NCBI GenBank assembly: GCA_026874595.1
Contig: CM049309.1
Coordinates: 22,365,033-22,429,032 of the forward strand
Source: Sipunculus nudus
Lineage: Eukaryota; Annelida; Sipuncula; Golfingiida; Sipunculidae
DNA length: 64,000 bases
Direction: 5' to 3'
Below the pieces are notes generated by a model that searched no databases, was not told the DNA's origin, and was given only the letters and a program-made list of their open reading frames with translations. Numbering within the stretch: the first letter of the stretch is position 1; each line of letters starts with the position of its first letter. The translations under genes and the position numbers were made by a program. Of the stretch, positions 34,046-48,142 are shown one piece after another.

Positions 34046-34785
34046 TATGCCATAGACATGCAACCTTTGACAAGTGCTAAAATTTAACTTGAAACATTAA
34101 TTTGTTACCTCACCATTCTTGTGCCGTATCTTTTGATCTTAAGGTTGTTAAAGTTTTCGTAAATTCCTCTGTGGAATCAAATGGTCAATGGAACAATTTA
34201 ATTGTGTAATATCATGCACTGTCCATTATTTATTCAGATTCTCCAATAAATCATGCTTAGAAACACCGACAGAGCCAATAGCAATGATGCAAACATATGA
34301 GATATATTAATCAGCTAATTCCGCTCACAAAATACTGTTAATATATAATATAACAATGTAAATGATATTTAATTTATGTATGATATATATTATTTTTATA
34401 TCTTATTTACATTAATTGACGTCATCGGAATGGAAACTCAGTTCTGAGACTTCAGATTAATAAATTTTCTTTTAAACTTAGAACAATTCTATTCTTTGCA
34501 GTAAATGTTAGATATTTTTCATAAAATATGCATTTTATTTACTATGTATTTTAAGATTTCTATTTAGATATTCAAAATTGTGTATGCACAAAGGATACCG
34601 ATTTTGTCTGAGATAGACCACATGCATTCGTGATAAAAAGTGTTTTGCCATACTGAATATATAATATATTATATGTTATATATGTTATGAAAATTTAATG
34701 GTATAGAAACATATAATGTGCAAAAACATATAAATTCATTTCAAAACTATATATTATAATTATATCAAACATTATTATTATATAA

Positions 34786-34849
<64 letters not shown>

Positions 34850-36199
34850 CAGGGTATACTGATATTAAAAATTTAATGCTTGTGCTGGCATTAAAACATG
34901 AAGCATTAACCGTGTCTCGGCTCTCTTCCGTGCATGAACAGGGCAAAATAAGCTGCTATAGGGCCGCTGCGAGAAGTTTTTGAAATTCGCAAATTTACAA
35001 AAGCCTGAGCCTTTAAATGAGTTTGTGACAGTTTTGATCATATCCCAAATCAGTCTGTGAGAAGTTTGCGAAAAGTTTTGCTCGCAAATATATACTTGCG
35101 AGACCTTTGATCACGTAGGCCCAGGAAGCTTGCGTAATTTCTCTCTGTGCGTTCTCATTCTTATGTCGGCGAGGACACCTGTGAAACAGAAATTGCACAC
35201 ACACACACCTCTTTATATTTATTTATCGCATATTTTCCTTATATTCTCCGCCGCATCGTTCTTTACCTAGCAGGCATTATGCTAATGAGGAATATGACAC
35301 GGAAGGAGTCATTTTTTTCGACCGTCGCGATGTTTATAGGAGTTTTTGGTCGATCTACGCAGACATATCGTCTTGGATGAAAAACTCGAATATACAGAAA
35401 CAATGCATATATGCATACATATGATTATGTTTTTTATACTATAAGTTACATTCCAATTGCCATTAAAATTGTTTTTTAAACAGCAAAAATAAAAGCTACT
35501 TTATGATGTCGCTGCGATGTATCAGCAGGAATGTGATGGGTTTTGATGAAACTCAAAAAAATTATTAACCAATATAATATCTTACAGGAATTTGATTCCC
35601 GACAAAATGGACACATATTAAATGAGGTCAGAGATCGCAAGAAATGGCATATTATACGTCCCCGTGCATGCGTGGCTCTTTGTTTTCTAAGTGCCCCGTA
35701 TATTATACCGGCGAACTCCGTTGTTGTAACCAGTAGTTTATTGAATCATCAATAAGGATCGGAAAACAGGGCATAGCCCTTTATTAATTCCTCTCCTAAG
35801 ATACAAGATATATATAAACATATGTTACAAAAGAAAATGGTACAATGCAATCAAATACGATACAGTGACAAAGAAATCCCTACTATCAAAGTTTTTAAGG
35901 TCCTTGTGTTCTCAGTACTCATTAAGAATTAAATAAAAATTAAAAGTAGGTGCTATAATAATATATCAAAGAATTACAATTTGTGTGGAATACAAAAGAA
36001 CAAATGTACCGCAATAAGCTTATGGCTATGTTTACAACTGGCCTTACAATCAAATCATGATCAGGCTCCATACACTAATATTTATATAATAGTTCTCTTA
36101 GAATCGACCACTCTCTTTAATAAAACAATAAATTTTCTCAAATAGTTCCAAGTTATCGATTTTTGGTTTGTTTATGTCACCATAAAGGAAAATTTATGT
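31940..36199. other. no gene seen; TA microsatellites and AT-rich spacer
   Basis: Long TA tracts at about 32031-32056, 33094-33140, 33981-34043 and 34789-34848. A few 60-80-codon frames have no domain signature or splice support. Confidence 0.55.
33981..34043. repeat. TA microsatellite
   Basis: About 31 uninterrupted TA units. Similar tracts lie at 34789-34848, 48069-48140, 49820-49864, 52085-52132, 57844-57920, 58789-58828 and 61390-61424. Confidence 0.95.
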
Positions 36200-36205
36200 T
36201 TCATC

Positions 36206-36922
36206 TCACATGACATGCCTCGTTGTAATTCCATTCGTTTGTTGGTATACAACAAACATAGGACATGAGAAATAATAGTGATCTGGCGTCTCCTCATAAG
36301 AACCACACGCACAAATAGCATCTTCTATACAATTATTAAGAAATAAATGCCATTTCAAAGCACTACATACTATATGCATCTGAGTGTGTACAATCTGAAT
36401 GCTGCGAGTTCCAGGAAAAGTATAATAATATGGTGTGGTATACTTCATCATTTTTACTCAGGTGCTTTTTAAAAATTGACAAATTTTCTGAATTTCTGAC
36501 GATTTCACGGAGGGTGTTCCATTCTTCACAAGTGGAGCACAGGAAAGACCGTTGCCTTACTTCTGTACGGCACATAGGTGGTACGAGATTTTCTGCATTT
36601 CTTAAATTGTAACTGCTAGTGTGTCTTACCTGTCTTGGTACTAAGTCACAAAGATACGCTAGAGCTATACCAATTAACATTTTATAGAATAGCATAAGTT
36701 TACGTCTCTTTCTCCGAATAGATAATGGTTGCTACCCAGTTTCTTTGTACAATAAGCCGTGGCTCCGCTGTCCTCAAAAGACTTGTCAAAGAGATTTCCT
36801 GATGCTGACTTATACACAATAATCGAGCTTTTGTATAATTTGTTGAACACCATAAGGCTTTGGCTTGCTAAACACAATTTCTCTAAACTCATAATATAAC
36901 TCGATAAACAAGTAATATTCAC
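36206..36922 (-). pseudogene. 3' fragment of a non-LTR retrotransposon (CR1/Jockey-like RT C-terminus)
   Basis: Read on minus in shifting frames: LMLFYKMLIGIALAYLCDL, then SSYNLRNAENLVPPMCRTEV, EEWNTLREIVRNSENLSIFK, and in the next frame IQIVHTQMHIVCSALKWHLF and CACGSYEETPDHYYFSCPMF. These are the successive C-terminal blocks of many animal LINE RT proteins, ending in the C-x-C ... H ... C finger. At least two frameshifts. No upstream RT core is found, so it is a 5'-truncated relic. Confidence 0.72.
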
Positions 36923-38379
36923 CTTGAAAACTTTTCCTGGTAAGACAAATCTTGTTAGTCGCCAAGCATGACCTGCGACATCATGGACTGAAATTTACAA
37001 CACCCAGTCAAAATTTTGAAGAACCTATTTGCCAATTTTGTTGAAACTTTCTGTGATTAGAGAAATATATATATCACATTTGTCCGATTAAAACACGGTG
37101 ACTTGATGGTCTGAAGCAAAATATAAATATGGTTGTTGAGCTAACAGGAACTAATCCCATAGCGTATTTGATACCGAGCAGTCTCAGAAAGGCCAAATAT
37201 AAGATCCACATATAGCAAAAAATCAAGAAAATCCATGCAAAAATCATTGAGGAACAGATGCTCCTGTATGAATTTCCATTCAATACAAACCAAATGTACT
37301 GAACTTTCAAAAATGATGGTCATATTTTTAAAGAAATCTTTGACCCAATCCTATTCAAGACTGCATTAATATATGTTCTACTGCATTCACTTTAACAGTT
37401 CTTGAGATAATATGTTCAAAAGGAATTTAAAATGGCTACCTTGTGACCAAATTTGGATATCTGTCAGGTCTTAAATCTGACAACAAACATCCTGTTAAAG
37501 GGACCAAACATTAAAAACAATCACAGAAACTGCACTGTCAAAAGAATTTCTAAGGTGGTTACCTGGCAGACATAATGGACTTCTGACAATAATGACATTT
37601 GATATCACACATTCTCCAAAAAGAGACCAAACTTGTGGCAATTTCTCCAAAGAATGTTACATTAATGAATGACCAAAACAATTCAAAAGGCATGATCAGG
37701 TTTGATTGCTCTCATGCCATATTTTACGACTTGCAAATGTAAAAAATGTTTGACTAATATTTTTGATTATCACCTTGCCTTTTAGTGGGGTCAGCAGGGT
37801 AGATAAACTTCAAAACCCGAGAGAAAAGAAATGCAAGAAGCATCTATAAGTCTTGTAAACAAATAAGGCCATCCTTAATCCAGGTACAGACCCACAAATT
37901 ATTAGAACAAACATTTGCTGGTATATCTGATGATTTGTATAAAAAACATTTAGATATCTAGGAAACGAAATTATATTGCTATGATTCCATAAAATAAACT
38001 GCAAAATGTTCCAATTATCTTATAAATCAGTAGCTAACCCTTAATACAATACTCTAAGTCTTAAGCATACCTCGGGCAACAGAGTGTTTTGTTATGCACT
38101 AATGATGTTCTTATCTTTCAAAAGGCTAATACAAAGGGAATCATATATCACAAATGTAGCTCACAATTACGGCCACACAGTGAGATGTACCAGTTGGAGT
38201 GCAATGCTATATACAAGAAAAATAGAGATGGTCTACAAAGTTAGTTTTATTGTGAACATCCCTGTACTATGACCTTGGCCTTTTGCCAACATATCAATTG
38301 GATCCTTTCTACAGTGATGGGAAACTACTAACGACTTAAAATTTGATCAATCACTTGGCAATCAATGTGTGAATAATTT
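36923..38379. other. no gene seen
   Basis: Sequence of moderate AT content with no exon-like frame. Phrases such as GACCAAACATTAAAAACAAT suggest an old repeat, but I cannot define a unit. Confidence 0.4.
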
Positions 38380-39440
38380 TGACCTGCAGCCTTTAACCTC
38401 CTGACCAGCTGACACTAAAACCAATAATTTATGTCTTCAAGCAAAAAGACCCATAAATATGAAGTTTGAATCAAATCGAGAGATGCATAGATGGGGCATA
38501 TGTGAAAGACTGGAGGTTTGGAATAAACAGTTTAGCTTAAATATGTTCAAAAGCATTTGGGACATTTTAGTACTGTTACCTTGACCTCTGACCTTTTGAA
38601 CTCAACATCAATAGGGTTCTTCCCCTAAATGGTAAGCTATATAAGACAGATGGAAGGTATAGGTTGAAAAGTTTGTGTTAAAATGACTTCACATAAGAAG
38701 TGGGTGTGGTGAACTTGACCTTTGAGAAGCGATATGCCAATGTTGGAAGGTTTGGAATGAAAAGTCTAGCTTGAAATAAGTATACAGCCTTTTTAAAGAA
38801 GTTGATCCTGTGACCTTGACCTTTGACCTTCTGACCTCAAAACTTATAGGATTCTTCTCCAACTTGGTATGTGAGCCATATGTAAAAGATCAAAGGTTTG
38901 GGATGAAAGGTTTGGCTTAAAATGCATCCAAAAGCTTTTCAAAGAAGTGGGTCCTGTGATCTTGACCTTTGACCTTGTGATCTCAACATAATTATATATG
39001 GTTCTTCCCCTGTTAGTAACTTTAGGTGAGCCATATGTGAAGGATGGAAGGTTTGGGATGAACATTTCAAAGAAGTGGGTCCTGTGATCGTGACCCTTGA
39101 CCTTGTGACCACAAAATAATTATGGTTCTTCCCCTGTTGGTAGGTGAGCCATATGTGAAAGATGGAAGATGTGGGTTAAAAATGTTGGCTACAAGAATTA
39201 AATCTGGGGGTTGCAAATGTACCCCATAACTCGGAGAATATAGGTCGCAGTGACATAATTTCAGGTTTGCAAGGAGATCTTTTCAGAACCTCCAAGACTA
39301 CATAGGGTTCATGATCCTAGTCCTTACGGTTACAGTTTGTGCCCTGCTAACGGACGGATGGCCGGACGGACAGACGGAAGGATGAGGGACAAAGACCCAT
39401 CGCTATTGCAAAGCATAACTGAAAGTAAGCTGAGCTAAAA
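38380..39440 (+). repeat. diverged tandem repeat with DR1-type TGACCT clusters, ending in the dispersed-repeat terminus (copy 2)
   Basis: Units of roughly 130-235 bp repeat the phrases GTGGGTCCTGTGA, TTGACCTTTGACCTT, GGTTCTTCCCCTGTTGGTA, GTGAGCCATATGTGAAAGAT and GGAAGGTTTGGGATGAA. Four units carry TGACCT-N-TGACCT direct repeats: 38582-38594, 38817-38829, 38963-38975 and a TGACCC variant at 39091-39103. The array runs into GGACGGACAGACGGAAGGAT and ends GCTGAGCTAAAAATG at 39440, matching the terminus at 5364-5422. No coding frame. Confidence 0.7.
38811..38837 (-). promoter_or_regulatory. four tandem TGACCT nuclear-receptor half-sites
   Basis: TGACCT occurs at 38811, 38817, 38824 and 38832, giving spacings of 0, 1 and 2. 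The DR1 pair (38817-38829) is the textbook RXR/HNF4-type element AGGTCAAAGGTCA on the minus strand. It lies within repeat DNA, so function is only inferred. Confidence 0.5.
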
Positions 39441-42400
39441 ATGAATCGCAAAATAGAGTATTTTTTTCAACAACTACATATGAATCTTGATGATGGAGTC
39501 ATGCCTATATCTATTCCTTAAATTGTTGTGTAACTATTGGTAACAGTTAATACTAAAGTATAAATAATAATTACAGCATTAACTCTTGTGCAGTGCCAAA
39601 CAACCAGACATGTAGGATCCTCTATGCAATTTATCCGAATATGCACTTATATACTTTTTGATGACACTTTTCGATGTTCAAGCACTCCATAAAAAATCAT
39701 GACATCATTTCAACTTGTATTTTATTTTATTTTTATTTTTTATTTTTTGGCTTGGGAACAGAGTAACCAGGTAAACAAAAGAACGTAGGAGAAAATTTGG
39801 TTTAAATATGAATAGAGAACTGTAAAATACATGCAGATGCGCGGAACCGAGTCAGCTGAAACATTTATGCCTGCTGATCCAAAATTCTTGCAAGGAATAG
39901 AACATGCATAAACAGAGCAGAAAACATAACCTCCTCTGTCGAAGGTCACGTAAAGCCAGAAGTGTATATCAGAAATAATGGGCCTTATTTAAACACGTAG
40001 TTCCGTCGTTGTGAAATTATATTATATAAAGAATTTTGCAAAACTCTTTTTAGATTAATATTACATATACATTATATTGAGTGTTCAATCATAAAAAAAA
40101 TGAAAAATAATATTCTTCAGTCAGTCAAATATTGCTGTTATGCAAATTGGATAAAACTGGGAGATCCCTTTCTGTACAATACACAGTTGTTAATTCCCCA
40201 GTTAAAGGAACATTCCACTTTGATTAACATTCATGGATTTACCTTAATTGAGTTTGGTTAACATATTGATTTTCGATAATTGATAAGTTGGTATAGAATG
40301 GTGCAACCACTTAAATAGAAAAGCAGTACAAGTTTCACAGTATTTTTTTTTAAATTAACAAATATATTAGTCATACGACAGTTATTCCTTATCATTTTAT
40401 ATTTTGCATTTTATACTTTTGGATCAGAAAACTGGAATAGGGTACTCCAGTTAGTACCTGGACCCCTTTGAATATTAACTTATAAAAATAGCGAAAGCTT
40501 CATTTTGTAAACAATATTTATATGGATAAAGTCTATTTTCTAGATCAGTTTGAGAAAAAATGTTATCATAACTTGAAATCGCGAAATAACTGCATGTAGA
40601 AGGTCGTACATAAAACTATATGTATATATGGTTATGCCACCAGGACACCTTATCTCGTTGGTGTGATTCTTGGCCGTGTGCTGGCATGAATAATATATCA
40701 ATTTGAATTCAACATATTTGAACGGACGAAATTACCGTGTTCACTACATTTTACCTACGCCTCGTGAGAAATAAAAAGTCAATACATTTGCATTGTGGAT
40801 GGCAGCATTTGACGCAGAAAGACCCTACACACGAAAGAGACGTAACTATCTCACTGCGCAGATATGGACTAACAAGTCTTAGAGTAGAATCGACATATAC
40901 ATGTACTAGTATATATGATGGAAAGGTGTCGTACTCTTGTAAGTTCTCTGCGGTGTGTTTTGCTCCGTGCGCACCCTGGTGTTTGAACAAACTAGGGACC
41001 CATGGGTCACGATCGACGCTCAGCCGAATCTGATTGTAAGGATATTTCTGAGCTTTTTCAAAATGTGGTTCCAGTGACCTGACCAATGACCCTGTGACCA
41101 AAAATTTGAGAAGTTACTATCCTTGAACTTACATGATTTAGATTATATAATCTTACGCAGTGACATAAAAGCGGACCTAACTGTCTCGCGATCGGCCCAG
41201 TATTTACCCCTGAACAATGTGTCTTTGTAACAATAAACAATCTTTGAAAGATGTGATGTTGACTATGGACCAGGAAATACAGATTTGTTGGACATTTGGC
41301 AGATAAGCCATGTGTGAAACTTGGAAAGTTTGGGATGAAAAGATTGAGCAATATGCGCAAGATGGAAGGGGTCATGTGACTTTACCGTTGACTGATTGAC
41401 TGAAGATGTTTTTCCCTTTGTCGAGCAGCTACAGGTTGCTGTGGTCAAGACCCCAGCCCTGTGCGCTCCTTAAGCATAATTTTGAGAGCCAATAGACGTG
41501 ATGCCACCGAGCCAAGCGGAAAGCCGCGAGAGACCGCCACTGTTTCCCGTACCGGTGACTTTACAGATAAGACCCCAGCAGCGAAGACCCAGCCATGGCA
41601 ATCAAGAGCCGAACTCGATCTGTGAAATGAGAGAGCTTCGAGGCGAGTGCCCATTTTATACTTGCAGTTTAGGCCATTTAGACAGTATAAGCATGTTTTT
41701 CCTTCATAAGCCGACCGTTGACCTTATGACCCAAAAATCGTAAAATATATTGTTTAAGTGGTGGCCCATACACAAGTCAAGTTTGAAATCCATATGTCAA
41801 CCCAACCTGAAGTTAATATCAGGAAACAAATAATTTGTGAATAAAGGGATGGACAGCCAGGCTAACAGATGAATAGACAGGGTAATTACTACTGAGCATG
41901 CAATTTTGATCAATGAACAGACCAGGTTTTTGGACTATAGATGAAATCACAGCTGAGAAACTGACATGATTGCTGTCATTTCACACAGATTAGAGAGGGT
42001 AAGTTTTTTTCTGATTTATAGGTGAAAAGAATTAGTGGCAGGTGTGTAATTTTCTGTTGCAATGATGTTGGTGGGGTCGCAATTCCCCAGTGTCTCTTAC
42101 ACACAGCAGTATCGTGGCCTCCGGGGGTGGTGGGGGGGGGGGGGGGTATAAAATGTTGGCAGTATTTGCAAGAAAGTTCAGTTTGACTGGGACTATCAGT
42201 CAGTTACCCTTAAGCCACGTCAGTAAAATAAGGAATTATATTCTGTGATTAGAACTTGTATCATAAGAAAAATACCTACAGATATGCCAATTCAGCGCAT
42301 GTATTTTCAAAGTTTTTTTACACTTCGGGTTTCGGGCTCCTGCACCCTGCTCGCTCTGGAACTAATCCTTTTCATTATGGTTCACTCTGATGAATCATTG

Positions 42401-42977
42401 TTGTTCCAGCTGAAGTTTGGGGGGGGGGGGGGGGTATGTTAAGCATTTTTGTGATTGCGCGGCTGTATACTGAAATCATGGGAAGGTGTTTGGAAGTGAT
42501 ATTTTTTTCTGGGAAATGGGTATGTTTTGAAATTGACGAAACATTGGATTGATTAGAGTGCAGTTTGTGTAAATGAGCAGATGTTGAATATGATATAAGG
42601 GTCAACCTCGAAGTAGCCAGTTGTTGGGAGTGGGTGTCAGGTTGTGTGATTCTGCTAGGAGTAAAGTAATTTGAGCAGGTGGTGATTGAGGATATACAAT
42701 ATTAAAATTATAGAGAAGAAAATGAATTTTTGGTTAAATCATTTATTAAAAAAAACATATAAAACATTAAATACAAAAATACTGGTACAATGATGTGTAC
42801 AGGTATGTATTTAATACTATTTATGTAATACATGGTAAACAAAGAATCAAGTGTCTAACTCAAGGTCAGTTTAAAAAATTACATGAGAGACCAACTGAAC
42901 TTATTTCAAATATAAAAGTTTCCTGTGTTAAGATCAGAATTGTGTAAAAGATATATGGCATTAAATGTTTAAAAACC
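39441..42977. other. no gene seen; more repeat fragments and poly-G runs
   Basis: 41040-41110 and 41690-41745 contain further TGACC-rich pieces related to the 38-39 kb array. Poly-G runs sit at 42128-42147 and 42420-42434. Open frames at 40737-41375 and 41445-41743 show no domain and overlap repeat sequence. Confidence 0.5.
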
Positions 42978-45270
42978 AACCTACCGTAGGTCCACTCCAT
43001 CTAACGCACCTACCGTAGGTCCACTCCGTCTTACAAACCTACCGTAGTTCCACTCCATCTAACATACTTACCGTAGGTCTACTCCATCTAATGCATGATA
43101 TCCTGTCCAACTACCGTAGATCCACTCCATCTAACACACCTGCCGTAGTTCCACTCCATCTAACACACCTACCGTAGGTCCACTCCGTCTTACACACCTA
43201 CCGTAGGTCCACTCCATCTAACATACTTACCGTAGGTCCACTCCATCTAATGCATGATATCCTGTCCAACTACCGTAGGTCCACTCCATCTAACACACCT
43301 ACCGTAGGTCCTCTCCGTCTAATGCATGATATACTATCCACCTACCGTAGGTCCACTCCATCTAACGAACCTACCGTAGGTCTACTCCATCTAACACACC
43401 TACCGTAGGTTCACTCCGTCTTACACACCTACCGTAGGTCCACTATATCTAACATACTTACCGTAGGTCCACTCCATCTAACATACCTACCGTAGGTCCA
43501 CTCCATCTAACACACCTACCGTAGGTCCACTCCATCTAATGCATGATATCCTGTCCAACTACCGTAGATCCACTCCATCTAACACACCTACCGTAGGTCC
43601 ACTCCGTCTTACACACCTACCGTAGGTCCACTCCATCTAACACACCTACCGTAGGTCTACTCCATCTTACATACCTACTGTAGGTCCACTCCGTCTTACA
43701 CACCTACCGTAGGTCCACTCCATCTAACACACCTACCGTAGGTCTACTCCATCTTACATACCTACCATAGGTCCACTCCGTCTTACACACCTACCGTAGG
43801 TCCACTCAATCTTACGCACCTACCGTAGGTCCACTCCATCTAACACACCTGCCGTAGTTCCACTCCATCTAAGACACCTACCGTAGGTCCACTCCGTCTT
43901 ACACACCTACCGTAGGTCCACTCCATCTGACATACTTACCGTAGGTCCACTCCATCTAACATACCTACCGTAGGTCCACTCCATCTAACACACCTACCGT
44001 AGGTCCACTCCATCTAATGCATGATATCCTGTCCAACTACCGTAGGTCCATTCAATCTAACACACCTACCGTAGGTCCTCTCCGTCTAATGCATGATATA
44101 ATATCCACCTACCGTAGGTCCACTCCGTCTTACACACCTACCGTAGGTCCACTCCGTCTTATACACCTACCGTAGGTCCACTCCATCTAACACACCTACC
44201 GTAGGTCCACTCCGTCTTACACACCTACCGTAGGTCCACTCCATCTAACACACCTACCGTAGTCTACTCCATCATACATACCTACCGTAGGTCCACTCCG
44301 TCTTACACACCTACCGTAGGTCCACTCCATCTAACGCACCTACCGTAGGTCCACTCCATCTAACACACCTGCCGTAGTTCCACTCCATCTAACACACCTA
44401 CCGTAGGTCCACTCCGTCTTACACACCTACCGTAGTTCCACTCCATCTAACACACCTACCGTAGGTCCACTCCGTCTTACACACCTACCGTAGGTCCACT
44501 CCATCTAATGCATGATATCCTGTCCAACTACCGTAGGTCCACTCAATCTAACACACCTACCGTAGGTCCTCTCCGTCTAATGCATGATATACTATCCACC
44601 TACCGTAGGTCCACTCCGTCTTACACACCTACCGTAGGTCCACTCCGTCTTATACACCTACCGTAGGTCCACTCCATCTAACACACCTACCGTAGGTCCA
44701 CTCCGTCTTACACACCTACCGTAGGTCCACTCCATCTAACACACCTACCGTTGTCTACTCCATCATACATACCTACCGTAGGTCCACTCCGTCTTACACA
44801 CCTACCGTAGGTCCACTCCATCTAACGCACCTACCGTAGGTCCACTCCATCTAACACACCTGCCGTAGTTACACTCCATCTAACACACCTACCGTAGGGC
44901 CACTCCGTCTTACACACCTACCGTAGGTCCACTCCATCTAACATACATACCGTATGTCCACTCCATCTAACATACCTACCGTAGGTCCACTCCATCTAAC
45001 ACACCTACCGTAGGTCTACTCCATCTAATGCATGATATCCTGTCCAACTACCGTAGGTCCACTCCATCTAACACACCTACCGTAGGTCCTCTCCGTCTAA
45101 TACATGATATACTATCCACCTACCGTAGGTCCACTCCGTCTTACACACCTACCGTAGGTCCATTCCATCTAATGCCTAATATACTATACACCTACCGTAG
45201 GTCCACACAATATAACACACCTACCGTAGGTCCACTCCATCTAACACACCTGCCGTAGGTCCACTCCATC
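42978..45270. repeat. 29-bp minisatellite with palindromic CTACCGTAG core, ~2.3 kb
   Basis: The consensus CCTACCGTAGGTCCACTCCA plus TCTAACACA recurs about 75 times. Variants are CCGTCTTACACA, GCCGTAGTTCC, and longer units with TAATGCATGATATCCTGTCC (near 43090, 43250, 43540, 44020, 44510, 45025). A higher-order block of about 491 bp is visible: the order of variants from about 44025 repeats from about 44516. The frame at 45028-45258 is only the repeat translated. Confidence 0.95.
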
Positions 45271-47550
45271 ACGATTGAAATCTAAACTTGCTTTCACTTT
45301 AAAGTCAATTTAATGTCATGTGAATGTCAAATTAAATAAAACTTTCACCCTGTAGATGTTTTTCCTTTATATTAGCACACATCAACTAACAAAGAGAATA
45401 TCAAGTGTAGGAACTGTTTAATTTACATTTAAATGTCCATTACACCTGATTGCCGGAACGCGATCTTCAGCTTTTCAGCTAACATCTGAAATGAAAAGAG
45501 GGGTTTTAAACATTCAGAAAAGCCTTGAGCATGTACCGGAATTTAGCAATAGCAGGAAACATCTTTTTTATTCTAAGGTGTTATATTAATTATCACATCA
45601 ACAAAGAGACAAATATTTTTTTTTTGAAAGCTCAAAGATGTAAACACAATATTGTCTTAAAAGCATATCACCAATATAGAAGGGTAAAATCTTTATGTTC
45701 TATTCAGTCGGTAGGAATAGCGAAAAGGGAGAATACTTTTATGATTTGACAATACTTTTTAAGTTTCATAATGTTTGGTTAAACATTAACAGTTGTTCAG
45801 TTACACATGCATTTTTCATGGTATAAACTTAAAAAAAAAATTCAGTTAATATGACATTGTGCGCAATGTAAACACAAAGTATATTGCAAAATAATAATGC
45901 CACATACACTGCCCACTCCTCGGCTATATTATATATATACTCCTGAGCTGCACATGGGCAGCCCCGGGCAACACAGTTTCATTTGCATTGCCAACTGGGC
46001 TGGCTACTGTAAAATCAGTCGGAAAGAGCTGCACATAGCCTAGCCATGCCGTCCATGTATTTTGTATGGGTAAACTTGTATACTGCTATATTGCACTTTT
46101 AGCCTATATGTTGAGTGTGCAAGCAAAGTTAACAACCAAAATATTACTGTTTATGCCCTGTTCAGAAGAATATACAATATCAGATTAATGGAAATTAACT
46201 ATGATGCCATATTATGCAGAATAAACCGACTTCTAATAAGATAGTGGAAATTAATTATTTTAATATACATTAAAGAAAGTTTGGATATACAATATAAGAT
46301 TTAATTATAAAAATTTGAGTTCTCTAATATGTATATTAAATTCTGAGTTATAACAATATAAAAAAAGACAATCCTCTTTTCAGTGTGGGAGGATTTTGTA
46401 AATTTATGTAATAGGAAAATTTAGCTGAGCGCCTGGGCCCATGACGCAAGCATGCATTTGGACACATGTATGTATCAGTATATGTCACAGGGTACATTCT
46501 GTACGGAACTCATACAACTTACTGCTTTTCTGCTCAGAACTCAAACAGGTCAACATAGCCACTAATTTTCCAACATTAACTAGTGACACAACCAGGTTTT
46601 GATGGTTTTACTTATTTACTTTTAAAATTTTATGAAACAATAGCAGTGATAGGTAATGTCATAATCACAATTATAAGGATGTCATATTATATACATGAGT
46701 GAAGCACTTTAAAAAATCGCATGTTATAATACATTGTATATTAAAATATTTTACCTCTAGATGACCATTTTAATCGGAATTAAGTAGCAGTGAATCACAT
46801 CCTTAAGCATGGGATGGTTTCTTATGTATTTCTATCATATTTGTAATTGCTCAGTGAAAATCATGATTTGTTGAATTATTAACTTTTTAATAACTTTTTA
46901 ATTAATTTTATTAATTATTATATACCCTTTTTAATCGCTGACTGTATCTTTTATGCATGCATATAGTGCTTCCAGTACATAAAAAAAAACTGAAAAAGTT
47001 TTGAAACACTTCTCCCCCATTTTTTTCACATTGGTCCGTTTTCTATCGCTTAAAATTACTAACTATTAATACAACATGTTCAAAGATGGTATCTTAAAAT
47101 TGTTTTACAAATTTATTCATAATGTATCTGTATAACTCTTGCTTCCTAGCCAGACCTAAAAGCAGCAATATAATATTTCAAGTCCAGATTTGATGTCCGA
47201 CCCTGCATGCTCAATGCTGTATTATATAAGACCTCTCCCTTAAAAGGCTACATTTTTACAGTCAAATTGGCGGCCAGTAGAAAGGAGTTTAAAAATTTGA
47301 CATTTACAAGTGACTGAAACTTTATGTAATACATGAAGTACTTTCAGTACATCAAAGTTATTACTTTTTTTAATTTCCCTTATATTTTATTTATTCATTT
47401 AATTTTCATATTCAATTTTGCCACCTTTTCTACTGAACTTCAAATTGATTGATCATATTTAAAAAAAAATACCAATGGTATTTCATAAAAAATGATGCTT
47501 TACAATTTTAATGTGAAAATACTTTATAATATACATAAATTAAAATATTC

Positions 47551-47587
<37 letters not shown>

Positions 47588-48066
47588 CAAAAACATATGA
47601 ATGTGAATATAATACAATGGTTGTTTGCTTTATTAATGTCATTATAAAGTATTTAATGAAGGCAGAATAAGAGGTGAGGTCAACATGCCCTTTGTAAGGA
47701 TAGAATAAGGCATCAGTGAATACGCTTATAAGGGCATTATATGACAGCCTGAGCACTGTAGTCGCTCAATTTTATAAATGAGGTGAGGGAGAGAGAGAGA
47801 GGAATAGTATGGTCTCGGCCATGTTATATTATCTAAGGAATGCAGCAGGTTAAGGCTAGGTCAGACAATAATGGCTTTGGCTTACTTTGCTAGTCGAGTT
47901 GGTGTAATGCCCCCTGACAGCTCCTCAGGAGCCAGTCATACTGATATGTGACACTATGACAGATCAACTACTTGTACAGATAACTTAGTATATAATCACA
48001 CATACAGTCACACACAAATTTGAATACATATATATGCACAAATACGTGTACTCACAAAACACACGT

Positions 48067-48142
<76 letters not shown>

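Noticed and set aside
40737..41375. Overlapping 98-116-codon frames on both strands
   Set aside because: No domain, and they run into the TGACC-rich repeat; overlapping open frames on both strands suggest chance.
45028..45258. 76-codon forward frame with repeated SYTPTVGP phrases
   Set aside because: It is only the minisatellite translated; 29-bp units plus indels keep it open by chance.
42978..45270. CRISPR-like array of 29-bp repeats
   Set aside because: Units are directly tandem with no unique spacers, and the context is animal DNA. It is a minisatellite.
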